A DNA stretch of 64,000 bases from Clostridium sp. MD294 (lineage in GTDB: Bacteria; Bacillota; Clostridia; Lachnospirales; Anaerotignaceae): the NCBI RefSeq assembly GCF_000364165.2, contig NZ_CP097810.1:1-64000 (forward strand), given 5' to 3'. Both the position numbers and the translations under genes were made by a program. Below are positions 36,891 through 47,367 of this stretch, one piece after another. The notes below the pieces were generated by a model. It saw only the letters and a list, made by a program, of their open reading frames with translations. It was not told where the DNA came from and made no database searches. Position 1 is the first letter of the stretch. Every line of letters starts with the position of its first letter.

Positions 36891-37907
36891 GTGGAAAACA
36901 GACGAATTATTACCTCTAGTTTTCAAACAGAAGATATAGAAGTAGAACAAAAACTACGCCCTCAAACACTTGATAACTATATTGGACAGCAAAATATTAA
37001 AAATAATATGAAAATATTTATGCAAGCAGCCAAACAGAGAAAAGAAGCACTTGACCATGTATTGCTTTACGGCCCTCCCGGATTAGGTAAAACAACACTT
37101 TCAAACATCATAGCTAATGAAATGGGAGTAAACATCAAAACTACTTCTGGTCCAGCAATAGAACGACCTGGAGATATGGCAGCAATATTAAATAATCTTT
37201 CAGAAGGAGATATTTTATTTGTTGATGAAATACACAGATTAAATCGTATGATTGAAGAAATACTTTATCCTGCTATGGAAGATTTTGTAATTGATATTGT
37301 AATAGGAAAAGGGGCAGGAGCACGTTCTGTTCGTTTAGATTTACCTCATTTTACATTAATTGGTGCTACTACAAGAATTGGCTTACTGACAGCACCTTTA
37401 CGTGACAGATTTGGTGTAATACATAGATTAGAATTATATACTATTGAAGAACTAAAAACGATTATTCATCGTTCTTCCGATGTACTTCAAATAGAAATAG
37501 AAGACAAAGGTGCAGAAGAAATTGCAAGGCGTTCTCGTGGAACACCTCGTATTGCAAACCGATTATTAAAAAGAGTGCGAGATTTTGCACAGGTAAAATA
37601 CAAAAGTCATATTACAGAAGAAGTTGCAAAATTTGCTTTAGATTTATTAGACGTTGACAAAGTAGGACTTGATTATATAGATAGAAAAATGCTTTTAACT
37701 ATGATAGAAAAATTTAATGGTAGAGCTGTAGGATTAGATACTATTGCAGCATCTATAGCAGAAGCACCTGAAACAATAGAAGATGTTTATGAACCTTATT
37801 TATTACAATTAGGCTATATACAAAGAACACCAAGAGGGCGTATTGTAACAGAAAGAGCTTATGAGCATTTCGGAATACCTTATCATAAGGAAGGAGAAAG
37901 TATATGA
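36891..37907 (+). CDS. ruvB: Holliday junction helicase subunit RuvB
   Basis: The AAA+ motor that drives branch migration with RuvA. 338 residues: Walker [10 protein letters not shown], Walker B DEIHR, sensor GATTR, and the C-terminal winged helix ([19 protein letters not shown]). GTG 36891 is chosen (AGGTGA five bases upstream) over GTG 36882, which overlaps that site. It follows ruvA by 18 bp; its stop overlaps the next gene by 4 bp. Confidence 0.97.
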   Translation: MENRRIITSSFQTEDIEVEQKLRPQTLDNYIGQQNIKNNMKIFMQAAKQRKEALDHVLLYGPPGLGKTTLSNIIANEMGVNIKTTSGPAIERPGDMAAILNNLSEGDILFVDEIHRLNRMIEEILYPAMEDFVIDIVIGKGAGARSVRLDLPHFTLIGATTRIGLLTAPLRDRFGVIHRLELYTIEELKTIIHRSSDVLQIEIEDKGAEEIARRSRGTPRIANRLLKRVRDFAQVKYKSHITEEVAKFALDLLDVDKVGLDYIDRKMLLTMIEKFNGRAVGLDTIAASIAEAPETIEDVYEPYLLQLGYIQRTPRGRIVTERAYEHFGIPYHKEGESI

Positions 37908-38143
37908 AATTGTCTGTACAAGAAGTTATTGAATTAGTAAAAGAAGAATTACTTTGTTATGAAGATATGGAACAATATACACAACAATGGGAAAAAGAAT
38001 TTATACAATGGGTAAAAAAGAAATATCCTAAAAAAGTATATGTTATGACAATAAAAGACGAAGAGGAAATATTTGAAATTGCAGACTCTTACAGAGATGC
38101 TATAGAACAAAATAGCATAAAACAATATTGGAAAGAATTTTAA
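37904..38143 (+). CDS. Small unknown protein after ruvB
   Basis: 79 residues, acidic and basic mixed, helical, no membrane segment or motif recognised ([27 protein letters not shown]). The ATG overlaps the ruvB stop and has AAGGAG upstream, so it is translated with ruvB and probably real. Function unknown. Confidence 0.7.
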   Translation: MKLSVQEVIELVKEELLCYEDMEQYTQQWEKEFIQWVKKKYPKKVYVMTIKDEEEIFEIADSYRDAIEQNSIKQYWKEF

Positions 38144-38152
38144 AATAACTAT

Positions 38153-38200
38153 GCAGTCTGTACAATACACTTTATTTCATAGCATATTTGTACAGACTGC
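38153..38200. repeat. Long inverted repeat after ruvB operon
   Basis: GCAGTCTGTACAA (38153-38165) pairs perfectly with TTGTACAGACTGC (38188-38200) across a 22-bp loop. It lacks a T run on either side, so it is a weak terminator at best; a protein binding site or RNA processing hairpin is possible. Confidence 0.7.
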
Positions 38201-38221
38201 GAAATAACAAATAAAAACATA

Positions 38222-38638
38222 TTACTTTGATATAGAGGCTTGTGCAAGCCCTTTTTCTACTGCATCTAATATAAGCTGAGCAGTATATGTATTTTGAGAA
38301 GACACATCTATAGTAGTAGATTGTTGTTTTACAATTTCTTTTGCTAATTCTTGTGCAGTAGTTTCTACAAGAGGATAGAATACAGAAATTGTTTCAGGAG
38401 TATCTGTTAATGAAACAGATTTAATATTATTTTTATCTACAACAATTTCTACTTCTGCAACTTCTCCATTGAGTGTAAATTGTGCATAATATGTACCTGG
38501 ATTATAAACTGCTGTTTGTTCTTCTTTTGGTAAAAAGAAATAAATAAGCCCTATTATAATCACTACGCCTAATATGGCAAAAACTGCTGTTTTTACCAAC
38601 TCCCTAAATTTAATGACCACAAATTTCGTTCCGTTCAT
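38222..38638 (-). CDS. Membrane-anchored FMN-binding-domain-like protein
   Basis: 138 residues with one N-terminal membrane helix (AVFAILGVVIIIGLIYFFLP, about 18-37) and an extracellular domain resembling FMN_bind in layout (VDKNNIKSVSLTDTPETISVFYP, then QQSTTIDVSSQNTYTAQLILDAVEKGL). The conserved SGATxT flavinylation motif is replaced by SSQNTYT, so covalent FMN attachment is doubtful. Start ATG with AGGAGGT. It diverges from addB. Confidence 0.65.
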   Translation of the reverse strand: MNGTKFVVIKFRELVKTAVFAILGVVIIIGLIYFFLPKEEQTAVYNPGTYYAQFTLNGEVAEVEIVVDKNNIKSVSLTDTPETISVFYPLVETTAQELAKEIVKQQSTTIDVSSQNTYTAQLILDAVEKGLAQASISK

Positions 38639-38739
38639 GCTGTGACCTCCTAAAATGAATAATACATTTACAATACTGTATGAATTTTTTGCTACAATTA
38701 TGCCATTTGTACAAGCTAAAAAGAAAGAAGGGATAACTT

Positions 38740-41700
38740 ATGAGTTTGCGTTTCATCATTGGACGAGCAGGCAGTGGAAAAACACAATACTGTTTAAATG
38801 AAATCACACAAAAACAACAGCAACAAAAAGGTCATTTTATGTTACTTGTACCTTCACAATACTCTTTACAGGCACATAAAGAATTAACTGAAAAAACACA
38901 GGGAAAAACTATTTTATATGCAGAAGTATTTGATTTTAATAAACTTGCTTATACTGTATTTCAAAAAAGAGGAGTATCAAAAACAATTCCTTTAAACACT
39001 GTTAGTAAATCTATGATATTAAGAAAAATATTAAATCAAAATAAAAACAATTTTTTATATTTTAAAAATAGTTTAGACCAGCAAGGATTTATAGAACAGT
39101 TAAGCAGTACCATTTCAGAATTATTTCAATTTCAAATAGGAACACAACAATTAAAATCCTATCAAAACAATAATAATCTTTCTCAAAAAGTAAAAGAGAA
39201 ATTATATGATTTAGATACGATTATGCAAAGTTATCAAAAATTTTTAGAAAACAATTATATTTCTGGAGATGAATTATTAGACTTACTTGTACAACGTTTG
39301 CAAAATGTGCAGCATTGGCAAAATACTGAAATTTGGATAGATGGCTTCAGAGGCTTTACTCCTCAGGAATATGACGTAATACAGCAGCTTTTACGTTTGG
39401 CAAAAAGGGTAACTGTAACATTAACAATAGACGATTATACCTTTTTTCAACATAATGTTCCTATGTTTAATGGCTTTTTTGAACCCTCTATTACAGCAAA
39501 AAAAATAAGTGAAATTGCTCAAAAACAAAATTGTAATATAGAACAACCTATTATATTAAAACAAAATAAAAGAACAAACAAAAAAGGGCTTCTTTTTTTA
39601 GAAAAAAATTATTTTAGATATTATAGAAAAAGTACAGAAGAATTAGAAGGTATTACTTTATTTTCTGCTTCTAATCAATATGAAGAAATGACAATGATAG
39701 CAGAAGAAATTATTTCTATTATCAAAAAAGAACAGCTTCGATACAAAGACATTGCTATTGTCACAAATGGTTTACCTCTTTATGAAAAGAGTTTACGAGG
39801 TATATTAGAAGAATTTAATATTCCTTATTTTATTGATACAAAAAGAGAAATTATATCTCATCCACTAATGGAATTAGTACGTAGTGTATTATATGCACTA
39901 TCTCATCAGTTTACTTATGAAAGTATGTTTCGTTATTTAAAAACAGGATATTCTCTTTTGACACAAGAAGAAACTGACAAATTAGAAAACTATGTACTTG
40001 CTTATGGCATAAAAGGGAAAAAATGGTTTGCAGATACTTGGGAATATGGTATGCAGCAAAAGTCAGAAGAACAAAAAGCTGAAATCAATATATTAAAACA
40101 AAAAGCGATTTCTCCCCTTGAAGAATTATATCAAATGTCACACAATAAACAAAATCAAACATTATTGAATTGGTCAAAAGCACTTTTTCGCTTTTTGCAG
40201 TTTGTCAATGCCAGCGAAAAAACGGTACAAATGGCAGAACAAACACAATCAATAGAAAAAGCCAAAGAATATCAACAAATTTGGTCTATACTTATGGAAC
40301 TTTTAGAAAGTGCAGCAGAAATATTAGGCGAAGAAAATATGACTATAGAAGAATTTTACAAAATTATAGAGGCTGGTTTAGAACAAAGTGAAATAGGTAT
40401 TGTACCTCCTACAGCAGACAGTATTATTGTAGGTGACATTGAAAGAAGCCGTTTACCAGAAATTAAAGTGCTTTTTGTATTAGGTGTTAATGAGGGAATA
40501 TTGCCTTCTCCTGCAGAACAAGGCGGTATTTTTACAGAAGGAGAAAGAGAAAATTTAATTGTACAAGGAGCAGAATTAGCACCTAGTGCCAAAAGAAAGG
40601 CTTTTGAAGAACAATATCTTATTTATAAAGGATTTTCTCAGCCTTCTGAAAAATTATATGTCAGTTATTGTATTGCCGATATAGAGGGAAAACCTTTACG
40701 TCCTTCTTCTGTTATTATGAAATTAAAAAAAATGTTTCCAAATTTAAAAGAAACATTTGAGTTAGATACATTGCACCACATGGCAACACCAAAAACAGCT
40801 ATACATTTTTTAGGAGAGCAAATGAGAAATTGTTTTTTATCTGAAAACAATGATATGGATACTATGTGGAAAGATGCCTACAGTTATTATAATACAAATG
40901 AACTATGGAAAGAGCATATTGCTATGTTAAAAAGAGGTCTTTTTGCACAGGAAACAGTAGAGCATATTTCTAAAAAAATGGTTAAAAAAATATATGGCAA
41001 TCAAATCAATACAAGCGTTTCTCGTTTAGAAAAATATTGCTCTTGTCCTTTTTCTTTTTTTGCAGAATACCATTTAAAAGCAAAACAAAGACAGTTATAT
41101 CAAATTAGAATACCTGATTTAGGAATATTATTTCACGAAGTAATGGAAACATTTTCAAAACAATTACAACAAAAAAATATTTCTTGGCATCATTTACAAA
41201 AACAGCAGTCTGACGAAATTATAGAGTATGCTGTAGAAGAGGCAGCACCAAAAATAAGCAATCAAATATTATTTGATACTTCTGGAAACAGATATTTATT
41301 ACATCGCTTAAAAAGGATTTCAAAAAGAGCAGCTTGGACACTTACAAAACATATACAAATGGGAGATTTTGAACCATATGGTTCAGAAGTAGTTTTTGGT
41401 TCTACTTCTTCATTGCCCCCTATTGTAATAGAATTGTCTGGTGGAGAAAAATTACTGCTTAATGGAAAAATTGACAGAATTGATATTATGGACAAAAATA
41501 ACACCAGATATGTTAAAATTATTGATTATAAATCTGGTCAAAAATCTTTTCAATTCAGTGATATTTTTTATGGTTTGCAATTACAGCTTCTTATATATTT
41601 AGATGCTTTTTTAGAAAACAACAAACAACATTTTAATATCAAACCAGGAGCGGTATTTTATTTCCGTATGAAAGACCCTTCTATTAAAATAGAAAAAGAA

Positions 41701-42168
41701 ATGACTTCAGAACAAATTTATGATGCTTTATTTAAAGAATTAAAAATGTCAGGATTAGTATTAAATGATATTAAAGTAATACAAGGACTTGACCACATTT
41801 TTGACAGCGGAGAGCAAAACAGTATTATGCCAAGTGTAGAGTCTTCTATTATACCAGTTTCTTCTTTAAAAAATGGTGCTGTAAGTAAAAGAGCAAATGT
41901 AGCAGATGAACAAAACTACAAAAATATTATGGACTTTGCAAAAAAGAAAGCACAACAAACAGCAGAAGCATTATTAAAAGGAGAAATTGCTCCTTATCCT
42001 TATAAAAAAGGAAACGATACACCTTGTATATATTGTCCTTATAACAGTATCTGTCGATTTGACAAAGACTCTCCCAACAGTCAATACAGAATATTGCAAA
42101 ACATATCGTCAAAAGATTTTTGGGATATTATTTCACCAAAACAAACAGAACAAAATAAAACAGAATAA
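38740..42168 (+). CDS. addB: ATP-dependent helicase/deoxyribonuclease subunit B
   Basis: Subunit of AddAB, which resects double-strand ends for recombination. 1142 residues: Walker A GRAGSGKT (8-15), helicase-like core, and a C-terminal RecB-type nuclease (GKIDRIDIM..VKIIDYKSG). Four cysteines for a 4Fe-4S cluster are present: one in the CSCPFSFFAEYHL region and three in CIYCPYNSICRF near the C-terminus. The start ATG has AAGAAGG upstream. addA, normally directly downstream, is not present in this window. Confidence 0.93.
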   Translation: MSLRFIIGRAGSGKTQYCLNEITQKQQQQKGHFMLLVPSQYSLQAHKELTEKTQGKTILYAEVFDFNKLAYTVFQKRGVSKTIPLNTVSKSMILRKILNQNKNNFLYFKNSLDQQGFIEQLSSTISELFQFQIGTQQLKSYQNNNNLSQKVKEKLYDLDTIMQSYQKFLENNYISGDELLDLLVQRLQNVQHWQNTEIWIDGFRGFTPQEYDVIQQLLRLAKRVTVTLTIDDYTFFQHNVPMFNGFFEPSITAKKISEIAQKQNCNIEQPIILKQNKRTNKKGLLFLEKNYFRYYRKSTEELEGITLFSASNQYEEMTMIAEEIISIIKKEQLRYKDIAIVTNGLPLYEKSLRGILEEFNIPYFIDTKREIISHPLMELVRSVLYALSHQFTYESMFRYLKTGYSLLTQEETDKLENYVLAYGIKGKKWFADTWEYGMQQKSEEQKAEINILKQKAISPLEELYQMSHNKQNQTLLNWSKALFRFLQFVNASEKTVQMAEQTQSIEKAKEYQQIWSILMELLESAAEILGEENMTIEEFYKIIEAGLEQSEIGIVPPTADSIIVGDIERSRLPEIKVLFVLGVNEGILPSPAEQGGIFTEGERENLIVQGAELAPSAKRKAFEEQYLIYKGFSQPSEKLYVSYCIADIEGKPLRPSSVIMKLKKMFPNLKETFELDTLHHMATPKTAIHFLGEQMRNCFLSENNDMDTMWKDAYSYYNTNELWKEHIAMLKRGLFAQETVEHISKKMVKKIYGNQINTSVSRLEKYCSCPFSFFAEYHLKAKQRQLYQIRIPDLGILFHEVMETFSKQLQQKNISWHHLQKQQSDEIIEYAVEEAAPKISNQILFDTSGNRYLLHRLKRISKRAAWTLTKHIQMGDFEPYGSEVVFGSTSSLPPIVIELSGGEKLLLNGKIDRIDIMDKNNTRYVKIIDYKSGQKSFQFSDIFYGLQLQLLIYLDAFLENNKQHFNIKPGAVFYFRMKDPSIKIEKEMTSEQIYDALFKELKMSGLVLNDIKVIQGLDHIFDSGEQNSIMPSVESSIIPVSSLKNGAVSKRANVADEQNYKNIMDFAKKKAQQTAEALLKGEIAPYPYKKGNDTPCIYCPYNSICRFDKDSPNSQYRILQNISSKDFWDIISPKQTEQNKTE

Positions 42169-42278
42169 TATTTTGTTATACTTGTTTTACTATATTTTGT
42201 TGCTATTTTGTTTTAGTATTGATACAATATTATTATATTTATTTCATATTGTACAAAAATCGAGGAGGATTTTATATT

Positions 42279-43397
42279 ATGGAAAAATCAAAAGTATATT
42301 TTACAAATTTTAGAGCAAAACCGGGTACAAATTTACAGCAAAAATTGGCTCGTCTTATCAAAACAGCTGGTATTGGTGATATTGATTTTAATAAAAAATA
42401 TGTTGCTATTAAAATTCATTTTGGTGAACCAGGAAATTTAGCTTATTTACGTCCTAATTATGCTAAAACTGTAGTAGATGTTGTAAAAGAATTAGGTGGA
42501 AAACCATTTTTAACAGACTGTAATACATTATATGTAGGTGGTAGAAAAAATGCACTTGACCACATTGACTCTGCTTATTTAAACGGATTTACTCCTTTTT
42601 CTACTGGCTGTCATGTCATTATAGGCGATGGCTTAAAAGGTACAGATGAAACACTTGTTCCTATCAATGGCGAATACATTAAAGAAGCAAAAATTGGTAG
42701 AGCAGTTATGGACGCAGATATTATTATTTCTTTAAATCATTTTAAAGGGCATGAAATGGCTGGTTTTGGCGGTGCATTAAAAAATGTAGGTATGGGCTGT
42801 GGCTCTCGTGCTGGTAAAATGGAAATGCACAATGCTGGTAAACCTCGTGTGAAAGACAGAAAATGTGTGGGCTGTGGTATGTGTCAAAAAATTTGTGCTC
42901 ACAGTGCTATTACTATTACAGAAAAAAAGGCTGCTATAGATCACAATAAATGTGTAGGTTGTGGTAGATGTATTGGTATCTGTCCTCATGATGCTATATT
43001 TGCTGTAAACGATGAAGCAATAGACATTATGAATAAAAAAATGGCAGAGTACTCTCTTGCAGTATTAAAAGACAGACCTCATTTCCACATCAGTCTTGTT
43101 ATGGACGTTTCTCCTTTCTGCGACTGTCATGCTGAAAATGATGTTGCTATTGTACCAGATGTAGGTATGTTTGCCTCTTTTGACCCTGTAGCATTAGATG
43201 TTGCTTGTGCAGATGCTGTAAACAAACAGCCTGTTATTTCTGGCAGTATATTAGAAGAACATATTGCACAACACAATCACAGTGAAGAAGAGGACTATTT
43301 CCATTTAGTTTCTCCTAACACAAGCTGGCGTTCTTGTGTAGAACACGCTGAAAAAATTGGCATTGGTTATCAAGCATATGAGTTAATTGAAATTTAA
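42279..43397 (+). CDS. DUF362 protein with two 4Fe-4S clusters
   Basis: 372 residues: a DUF362 N-terminal domain (IKIHFGEPGNLAYLRPNYAKT) containing two ferredoxin-type clusters in its second half (CVGCGMCQKICAHSAI and CVGCGRCIGICPHDAI). Likely an iron-sulphur electron-transfer or redox-sensing protein; the partner is unknown. ATG 42279 is preferred to ATG 42219 because GAGGAGG lies just before it and the longer version has an implausible Tyr/Ile-rich leader. Confidence 0.9.
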   Translation: MEKSKVYFTNFRAKPGTNLQQKLARLIKTAGIGDIDFNKKYVAIKIHFGEPGNLAYLRPNYAKTVVDVVKELGGKPFLTDCNTLYVGGRKNALDHIDSAYLNGFTPFSTGCHVIIGDGLKGTDETLVPINGEYIKEAKIGRAVMDADIIISLNHFKGHEMAGFGGALKNVGMGCGSRAGKMEMHNAGKPRVKDRKCVGCGMCQKICAHSAITITEKKAAIDHNKCVGCGRCIGICPHDAIFAVNDEAIDIMNKKMAEYSLAVLKDRPHFHISLVMDVSPFCDCHAENDVAIVPDVGMFASFDPVALDVACADAVNKQPVISGSILEEHIAQHNHSEEEDYFHLVSPNTSWRSCVEHAEKIGIGYQAYELIEI

Positions 43398-43404
43398 TAA
43401 CAAT

Positions 43405-43878
43405 ATGAAAAAATATAGTATTCCTTTTTTCGCATTGCTTTTTGTATTTTATTGTGTATGCTGCCAAAGCAGTTCTCAAACACAAACAAATACAGTTGAA
43501 CAAACTGCTTCTACATTTTCAGTATGGAATAGTATGTTATATGCGGAAATAGAAAAATCATTTGCTTCTATATTTGCTCAAAAAACAGAACAAATACACT
43601 ATAAAAACTATTCACAATGTTTGTCACAGCAGCAACTACAGCAATTAAAAGATATGGCAAAAAAGTATTATGAAAATGAATTTTCATATGATTTACTTTC
43701 TTTAAATATAGCTGAAAATGATTGTCACTGGTATTATGACTATCCACAATACCAGCAAGGAAACATTATCATATTCAAAGCTGAAACAGCTCATGCAGGT
43801 GAAGGAATATATCGTTATATTGTATTTGCAAAAGATACTAATAGTGAACAATGGAAGCAAATTAACGAAGGATATTAA
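43405..43878 (+). CDS. Small exported protein, possible lipoprotein
   Basis: 157 residues starting MKKYSIPFFALLFVFYCVCCQSSSQ, a signal peptide whose end carries two cysteines but no good lipobox. The mature part is polar with a WYYDYPQYQQGNIIIFKAE stretch. ATG 43405 gives a proper signal peptide; the ATG at 43387 overlaps the previous gene. No clear ribosome site. Function unknown. Confidence 0.6.
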   Translation: MKKYSIPFFALLFVFYCVCCQSSSQTQTNTVEQTASTFSVWNSMLYAEIEKSFASIFAQKTEQIHYKNYSQCLSQQQLQQLKDMAKKYYENEFSYDLLSLNIAENDCHWYYDYPQYQQGNIIIFKAETAHAGEGIYRYIVFAKDTNSEQWKQINEGY

Positions 43879-43883
43879 ACAAT

Positions 43884-43917
43884 AAAGGAGTTTTCTAAAA
43901 AATTAGAAAACTCCTTT
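43884..43917. terminator. Bidirectional terminator
   Basis: AAAGGAGTTTTCTAA (43884-43898) pairs with TTAGAAAACTCCTTT (43903-43917), with T/A tracts outside. It ends both the small exported protein gene (+) and the antiporter operon (-). Confidence 0.92.
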
Positions 43918-43926
43918 TATTTTTAT

Positions 43927-45849
43927 TTATAACAATATATACCACATAGCAAATGCAAAGCCAGCTCCCAAAAACAGCAAACTTTTTGACAAATTATCTT
44001 TGAATATTTGTTTTCCACCTTGAGGATATACTGTAAAATACACATTTTCTTTTGGTATTACTTTATCCATTTTATGGTTAAACAAATATACTTGACAAAG
44101 TGCTATAATACCATCTGTAATAGAGCCTATTGTTCTAGCTACAAATGCTCCTAAAAATGGTAACAAACCTAACAATATTGGTCTATAAATTTGATGTTCT
44201 AAATTCCAGCCTTCTGCCCATCTATCTAAATATACTGTTTCTCCTTTTGCACCTTTTTCTGTAAGCAGTTTTCGTATAAACAACAAATAAACTACTGCCC
44301 CTACTGCAATAGAAATAACCGCTCCTTTTAAATTTGCCCATGAAAAATAGTGTATTGTATGTGCTGGTGCATGGCCATATACAAAACCTCTTGCCATTTG
44401 TGCGATATTTTCTTGCGTCTGGTGGGGAAACAATCCAAATAGCAAAGGCAGTACTGCACAAAATGAAAGCAATATTTTAGAAATATTATTCATATATTCC
44501 TTTTTTTCATTCCATTTTTCATCTGGTTGTTCTACAAATACAGCAATAAATAGTTTTGTCATATATGCAACAGTTAAACCGCCAGCAAACAAAAACAAAT
44601 ATTCTATTACTCTCATTTGTGTTACACTTTGCCCTGCTTCTGCTAAAAATAGTATTTCTTCTACAATGCTCTCATGTATTAATGTTTTACTGATATAACC
44701 ATTACAAAGAGGAACACCCATAACACCCAATGCTCCCATAATAAATATTATTTTTAAAAGCGGTTTATTTTTGCCATATCCTCTTATGTAATTCAAATTC
44801 AAATTTTTGGTATTGTAATATATAATACCTGTTACCATAAATAATATCAATTTTACAATGGTATGGTTTGTTAAATGTAATATACTACCATCTACTGCCA
44901 AAGCATTATGTTCTCCCAATATTCCCTGCATACCTATTCCTACCAATATAAAACCAATTTGCGATAGTGAAGAACAAGCTAATGTTCTTTTTAAATCAAT
45001 AGAAAATACAGCCAATATTCCACCTAAAATCATAGTCATAATACCAAAATAAACAATCAAAATACCCCATTTTGCATCATGCAAAAACACAATGCCACCT
45101 AATATCATTATGCCATAAATACCTGTTTTAGAAAGCACACAAGAAAGCAATGCTGTTGCTGGAGCTGGTGCTGCTGGATAAACTTCTACAAGCCATGTAT
45201 GCAATAAAAACATACCAGCTTTTGCACCAAAACCAAACAATATCAATATACCTACTATATATAATTGATTTCTATTTTGCAAAAGCGAAATCGCTTGAGG
45301 CAATTCGTCAAATACTAATGTTCCTGTCATATGATACAGCATAAATATTCCCATTAATGTTACAAGGCCACCTATTACTGCTACAGCCAAATAAGTCGCT
45401 GCTGCATAAAGTGCTTCTCCTGTACCTCTGTGCATAATCAACACATAAGAAGTAAATGACATCATTTCAAAAAATATAAATGTCGTATACAAATCTGCTG
45501 ACAGAAATACTCCCATTGTCGCACCTAATGTCATAAGCATAAAAAAGTAATATCTGTTTCTATTTCTATCTTTTTGAAAATATTCTTTTGAAAGCACTGT
45601 TGTAATAAACCATACAAATGCTGTCATTACAGCAAGTACTTTGTGTATACCATCTGCTCTAAATGCAATACCCAAACTGCAAAATCCTGCTATACTATAT
45701 GTTTGTTCTGCTGTCAAAGAAATACTAGCTGCCAATATCACAGCTGTTACTATCCAAGTAAAATAATCTCTTGCTGTTTTATTTTTTTTACCAATTATAT
45801 ATGCAATAAATGCACTCAATATAGGAAAAAAAACCATAAATGCTAACAT
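43927..45849 (-). CDS. Proton-conducting antiporter subunit, NuoL/MrpA-like (long form)
   Basis: 640 residues, about 16 transmembrane helices. It has the channel glutamate (TFIFFEMMSF) and lysine (GFGAKAGMFLLHTWL) of the NuoL/M/N family. It is about 140 residues longer than its three sister subunits, with an extra C-terminal part (two helices and an acidic/basic linker). It is the last gene of the operon. It would carry protons or Na+ across the membrane; the exact ion is not shown. Confidence 0.88.
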   Translation of the reverse strand: MLAFMVFFPILSAFIAYIIGKKNKTARDYFTWIVTAVILAASISLTAEQTYSIAGFCSLGIAFRADGIHKVLAVMTAFVWFITTVLSKEYFQKDRNRNRYYFFMLMTLGATMGVFLSADLYTTFIFFEMMSFTSYVLIMHRGTGEALYAAATYLAVAVIGGLVTLMGIFMLYHMTGTLVFDELPQAISLLQNRNQLYIVGILILFGFGAKAGMFLLHTWLVEVYPAAPAPATALLSCVLSKTGIYGIMILGGIVFLHDAKWGILIVYFGIMTMILGGILAVFSIDLKRTLACSSLSQIGFILVGIGMQGILGEHNALAVDGSILHLTNHTIVKLILFMVTGIIYYNTKNLNLNYIRGYGKNKPLLKIIFIMGALGVMGVPLCNGYISKTLIHESIVEEILFLAEAGQSVTQMRVIEYLFLFAGGLTVAYMTKLFIAVFVEQPDEKWNEKKEYMNNISKILLSFCAVLPLLFGLFPHQTQENIAQMARGFVYGHAPAHTIHYFSWANLKGAVISIAVGAVVYLLFIRKLLTEKGAKGETVYLDRWAEGWNLEHQIYRPILLGLLPFLGAFVARTIGSITDGIIALCQVYLFNHKMDKVIPKENVYFTVYPQGGKQIFKDNLSKSLLFLGAGFAFAMWYILL

Positions 45850-45864
45850 TGTTTTCCTCCTTTA

Positions 45865-47346
45865 CTATAATATCCCTTGTGCAATAGCGTCAAATATCTG
45901 CACAAAAAATTTAGGATACAATCCTATTACAACAGAAATAGCACTTAAAACCAATAAAGGCACTGTCATCAATTTGTTGGGGTCTGCTACACCATCATAA
46001 TACCATGCAGGATATTCTTTTTTTACAGGAAAATAAGCTCTGATTACTAATTCAAATAAATATAATGTAGTAAGTAATGCAGATATTATCAATGCAGCAA
46101 TGCCTAAAAAAGCATAAGGATTTCCTGCTTCTACTGCTGCCGTACCTAAAGCATATTTACTGTGAAATCCTGCAAAAGGTGGTATACCTGCCATACCAAT
46201 TGACACAATTGTCATACTCAAAAATATCATAGGCATTTTTGTACCAAATCCTTGTATTTCATAAGCATATTCTCTATGATTTTGATACAATATTGCACCT
46301 GCACAGAAAAATAATGTAATTTTTAATACTGCATGATAAATCATATGTAAAAGACCTGCTGATAACCCTGCTGGTGTCATCAGTGCTATACCAAACAATA
46401 TATAAGACAAATTACTTATAGTAGAATATCCGTATCTTCTTTTAATATGAGGTGTTCTCAATGCCATAGTAGAACCGAATACAATTGTCAATGCTGTCAT
46501 AGCTAATATTACATTTTGCACCCATGTCCCTTTTAAAAACTCTGTACCAAAATTATAATATGTTAATCGTATGATAGCAAAAACACCTGCTTTTACTACT
46601 GCTACTGCATGAAGCAATGCTGTAACAGGTGTTGGTGCAACTGCTGCAGTAGGTAACCAATAATAAAATGGCAGTATTGCCGCTTTGACACCAAATCCAA
46701 AAAAAGCAAGTAAATATACTACATGAAGCATTTCGGCATCTTTTGAAGCAAGTTCTGTATTTAATATTCCTCCCATTACAAAATCAAGAGAATTTCCATA
46801 TATTACAAGGAAAACAAGCCCTATAAACGCAAGAGAAGCTCCTGCCATCATATAAATTAAATAAATTCTACCTGCATATCTTGTTTTTCCATCTGTACCA
46901 TGCATAACAAGCGGTAATGTTACCAATGTCAAAAATTCATAAAATAAATACAATGTTACCATATTCCCCGAAAATGCTATTCCTATTACTATGCCAAATG
47001 TCATCATAAAAAAGGAAAAGAACTTTGTTTCCATACCTTCATGTTTCATATATTCAAAAGCATAAAATGTAGTGATTACCCACAATATAGAAACCATTGT
47101 ACCAAACACTATTGACATACCATCTATATGAAGTATCAAAGAAAGCTTTTCACTAAAACGGTATAATACAAATGCTTCTTTATTATCAAAATACAATATA
47201 GATAATACAAATATAGCATTTAATATTACTACAAAACTGACATATTTTTGTCTTTTTTGTCTATCTTCCAGTTTTGAAATTAAAAGTATTACTCCAGAGA
47301 TAACTGGAAAAAGAATAGGCAAAAGTAATGCTAATTTTTCGTTCAT
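45865..47346 (-). CDS. Proton-conducting antiporter subunit, MrpD/NuoM-like
   Basis: 493 residues, about 14 transmembrane helices, with TM5 glutamate (YLFYEFLTLVTLPLVMHG) and TM7 lysine (GFGVKAAILPFYYWLPTAAVAPTPVTALLHAVAVVKAG), a strong family match. GAGAGGTGG precedes the ATG. Spacing to the neighbouring subunits is 15 and 21 bp. It is closest to the 47368-48867 gene, from which it probably arose by duplication. Confidence 0.9.
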   Translation of the reverse strand: MNEKLALLLPILFPVISGVILLISKLEDRQKRQKYVSFVVILNAIFVLSILYFDNKEAFVLYRFSEKLSLILHIDGMSIVFGTMVSILWVITTFYAFEYMKHEGMETKFFSFFMMTFGIVIGIAFSGNMVTLYLFYEFLTLVTLPLVMHGTDGKTRYAGRIYLIYMMAGASLAFIGLVFLVIYGNSLDFVMGGILNTELASKDAEMLHVVYLLAFFGFGVKAAILPFYYWLPTAAVAPTPVTALLHAVAVVKAGVFAIIRLTYYNFGTEFLKGTWVQNVILAMTALTIVFGSTMALRTPHIKRRYGYSTISNLSYILFGIALMTPAGLSAGLLHMIYHAVLKITLFFCAGAILYQNHREYAYEIQGFGTKMPMIFLSMTIVSIGMAGIPPFAGFHSKYALGTAAVEAGNPYAFLGIAALIISALLTTLYLFELVIRAYFPVKKEYPAWYYDGVADPNKLMTVPLLVLSAISVVIGLYPKFFVQIFDAIAQGIL

Positions 47347-47367
47347 AAACTATTCCACCTCTCTTTT

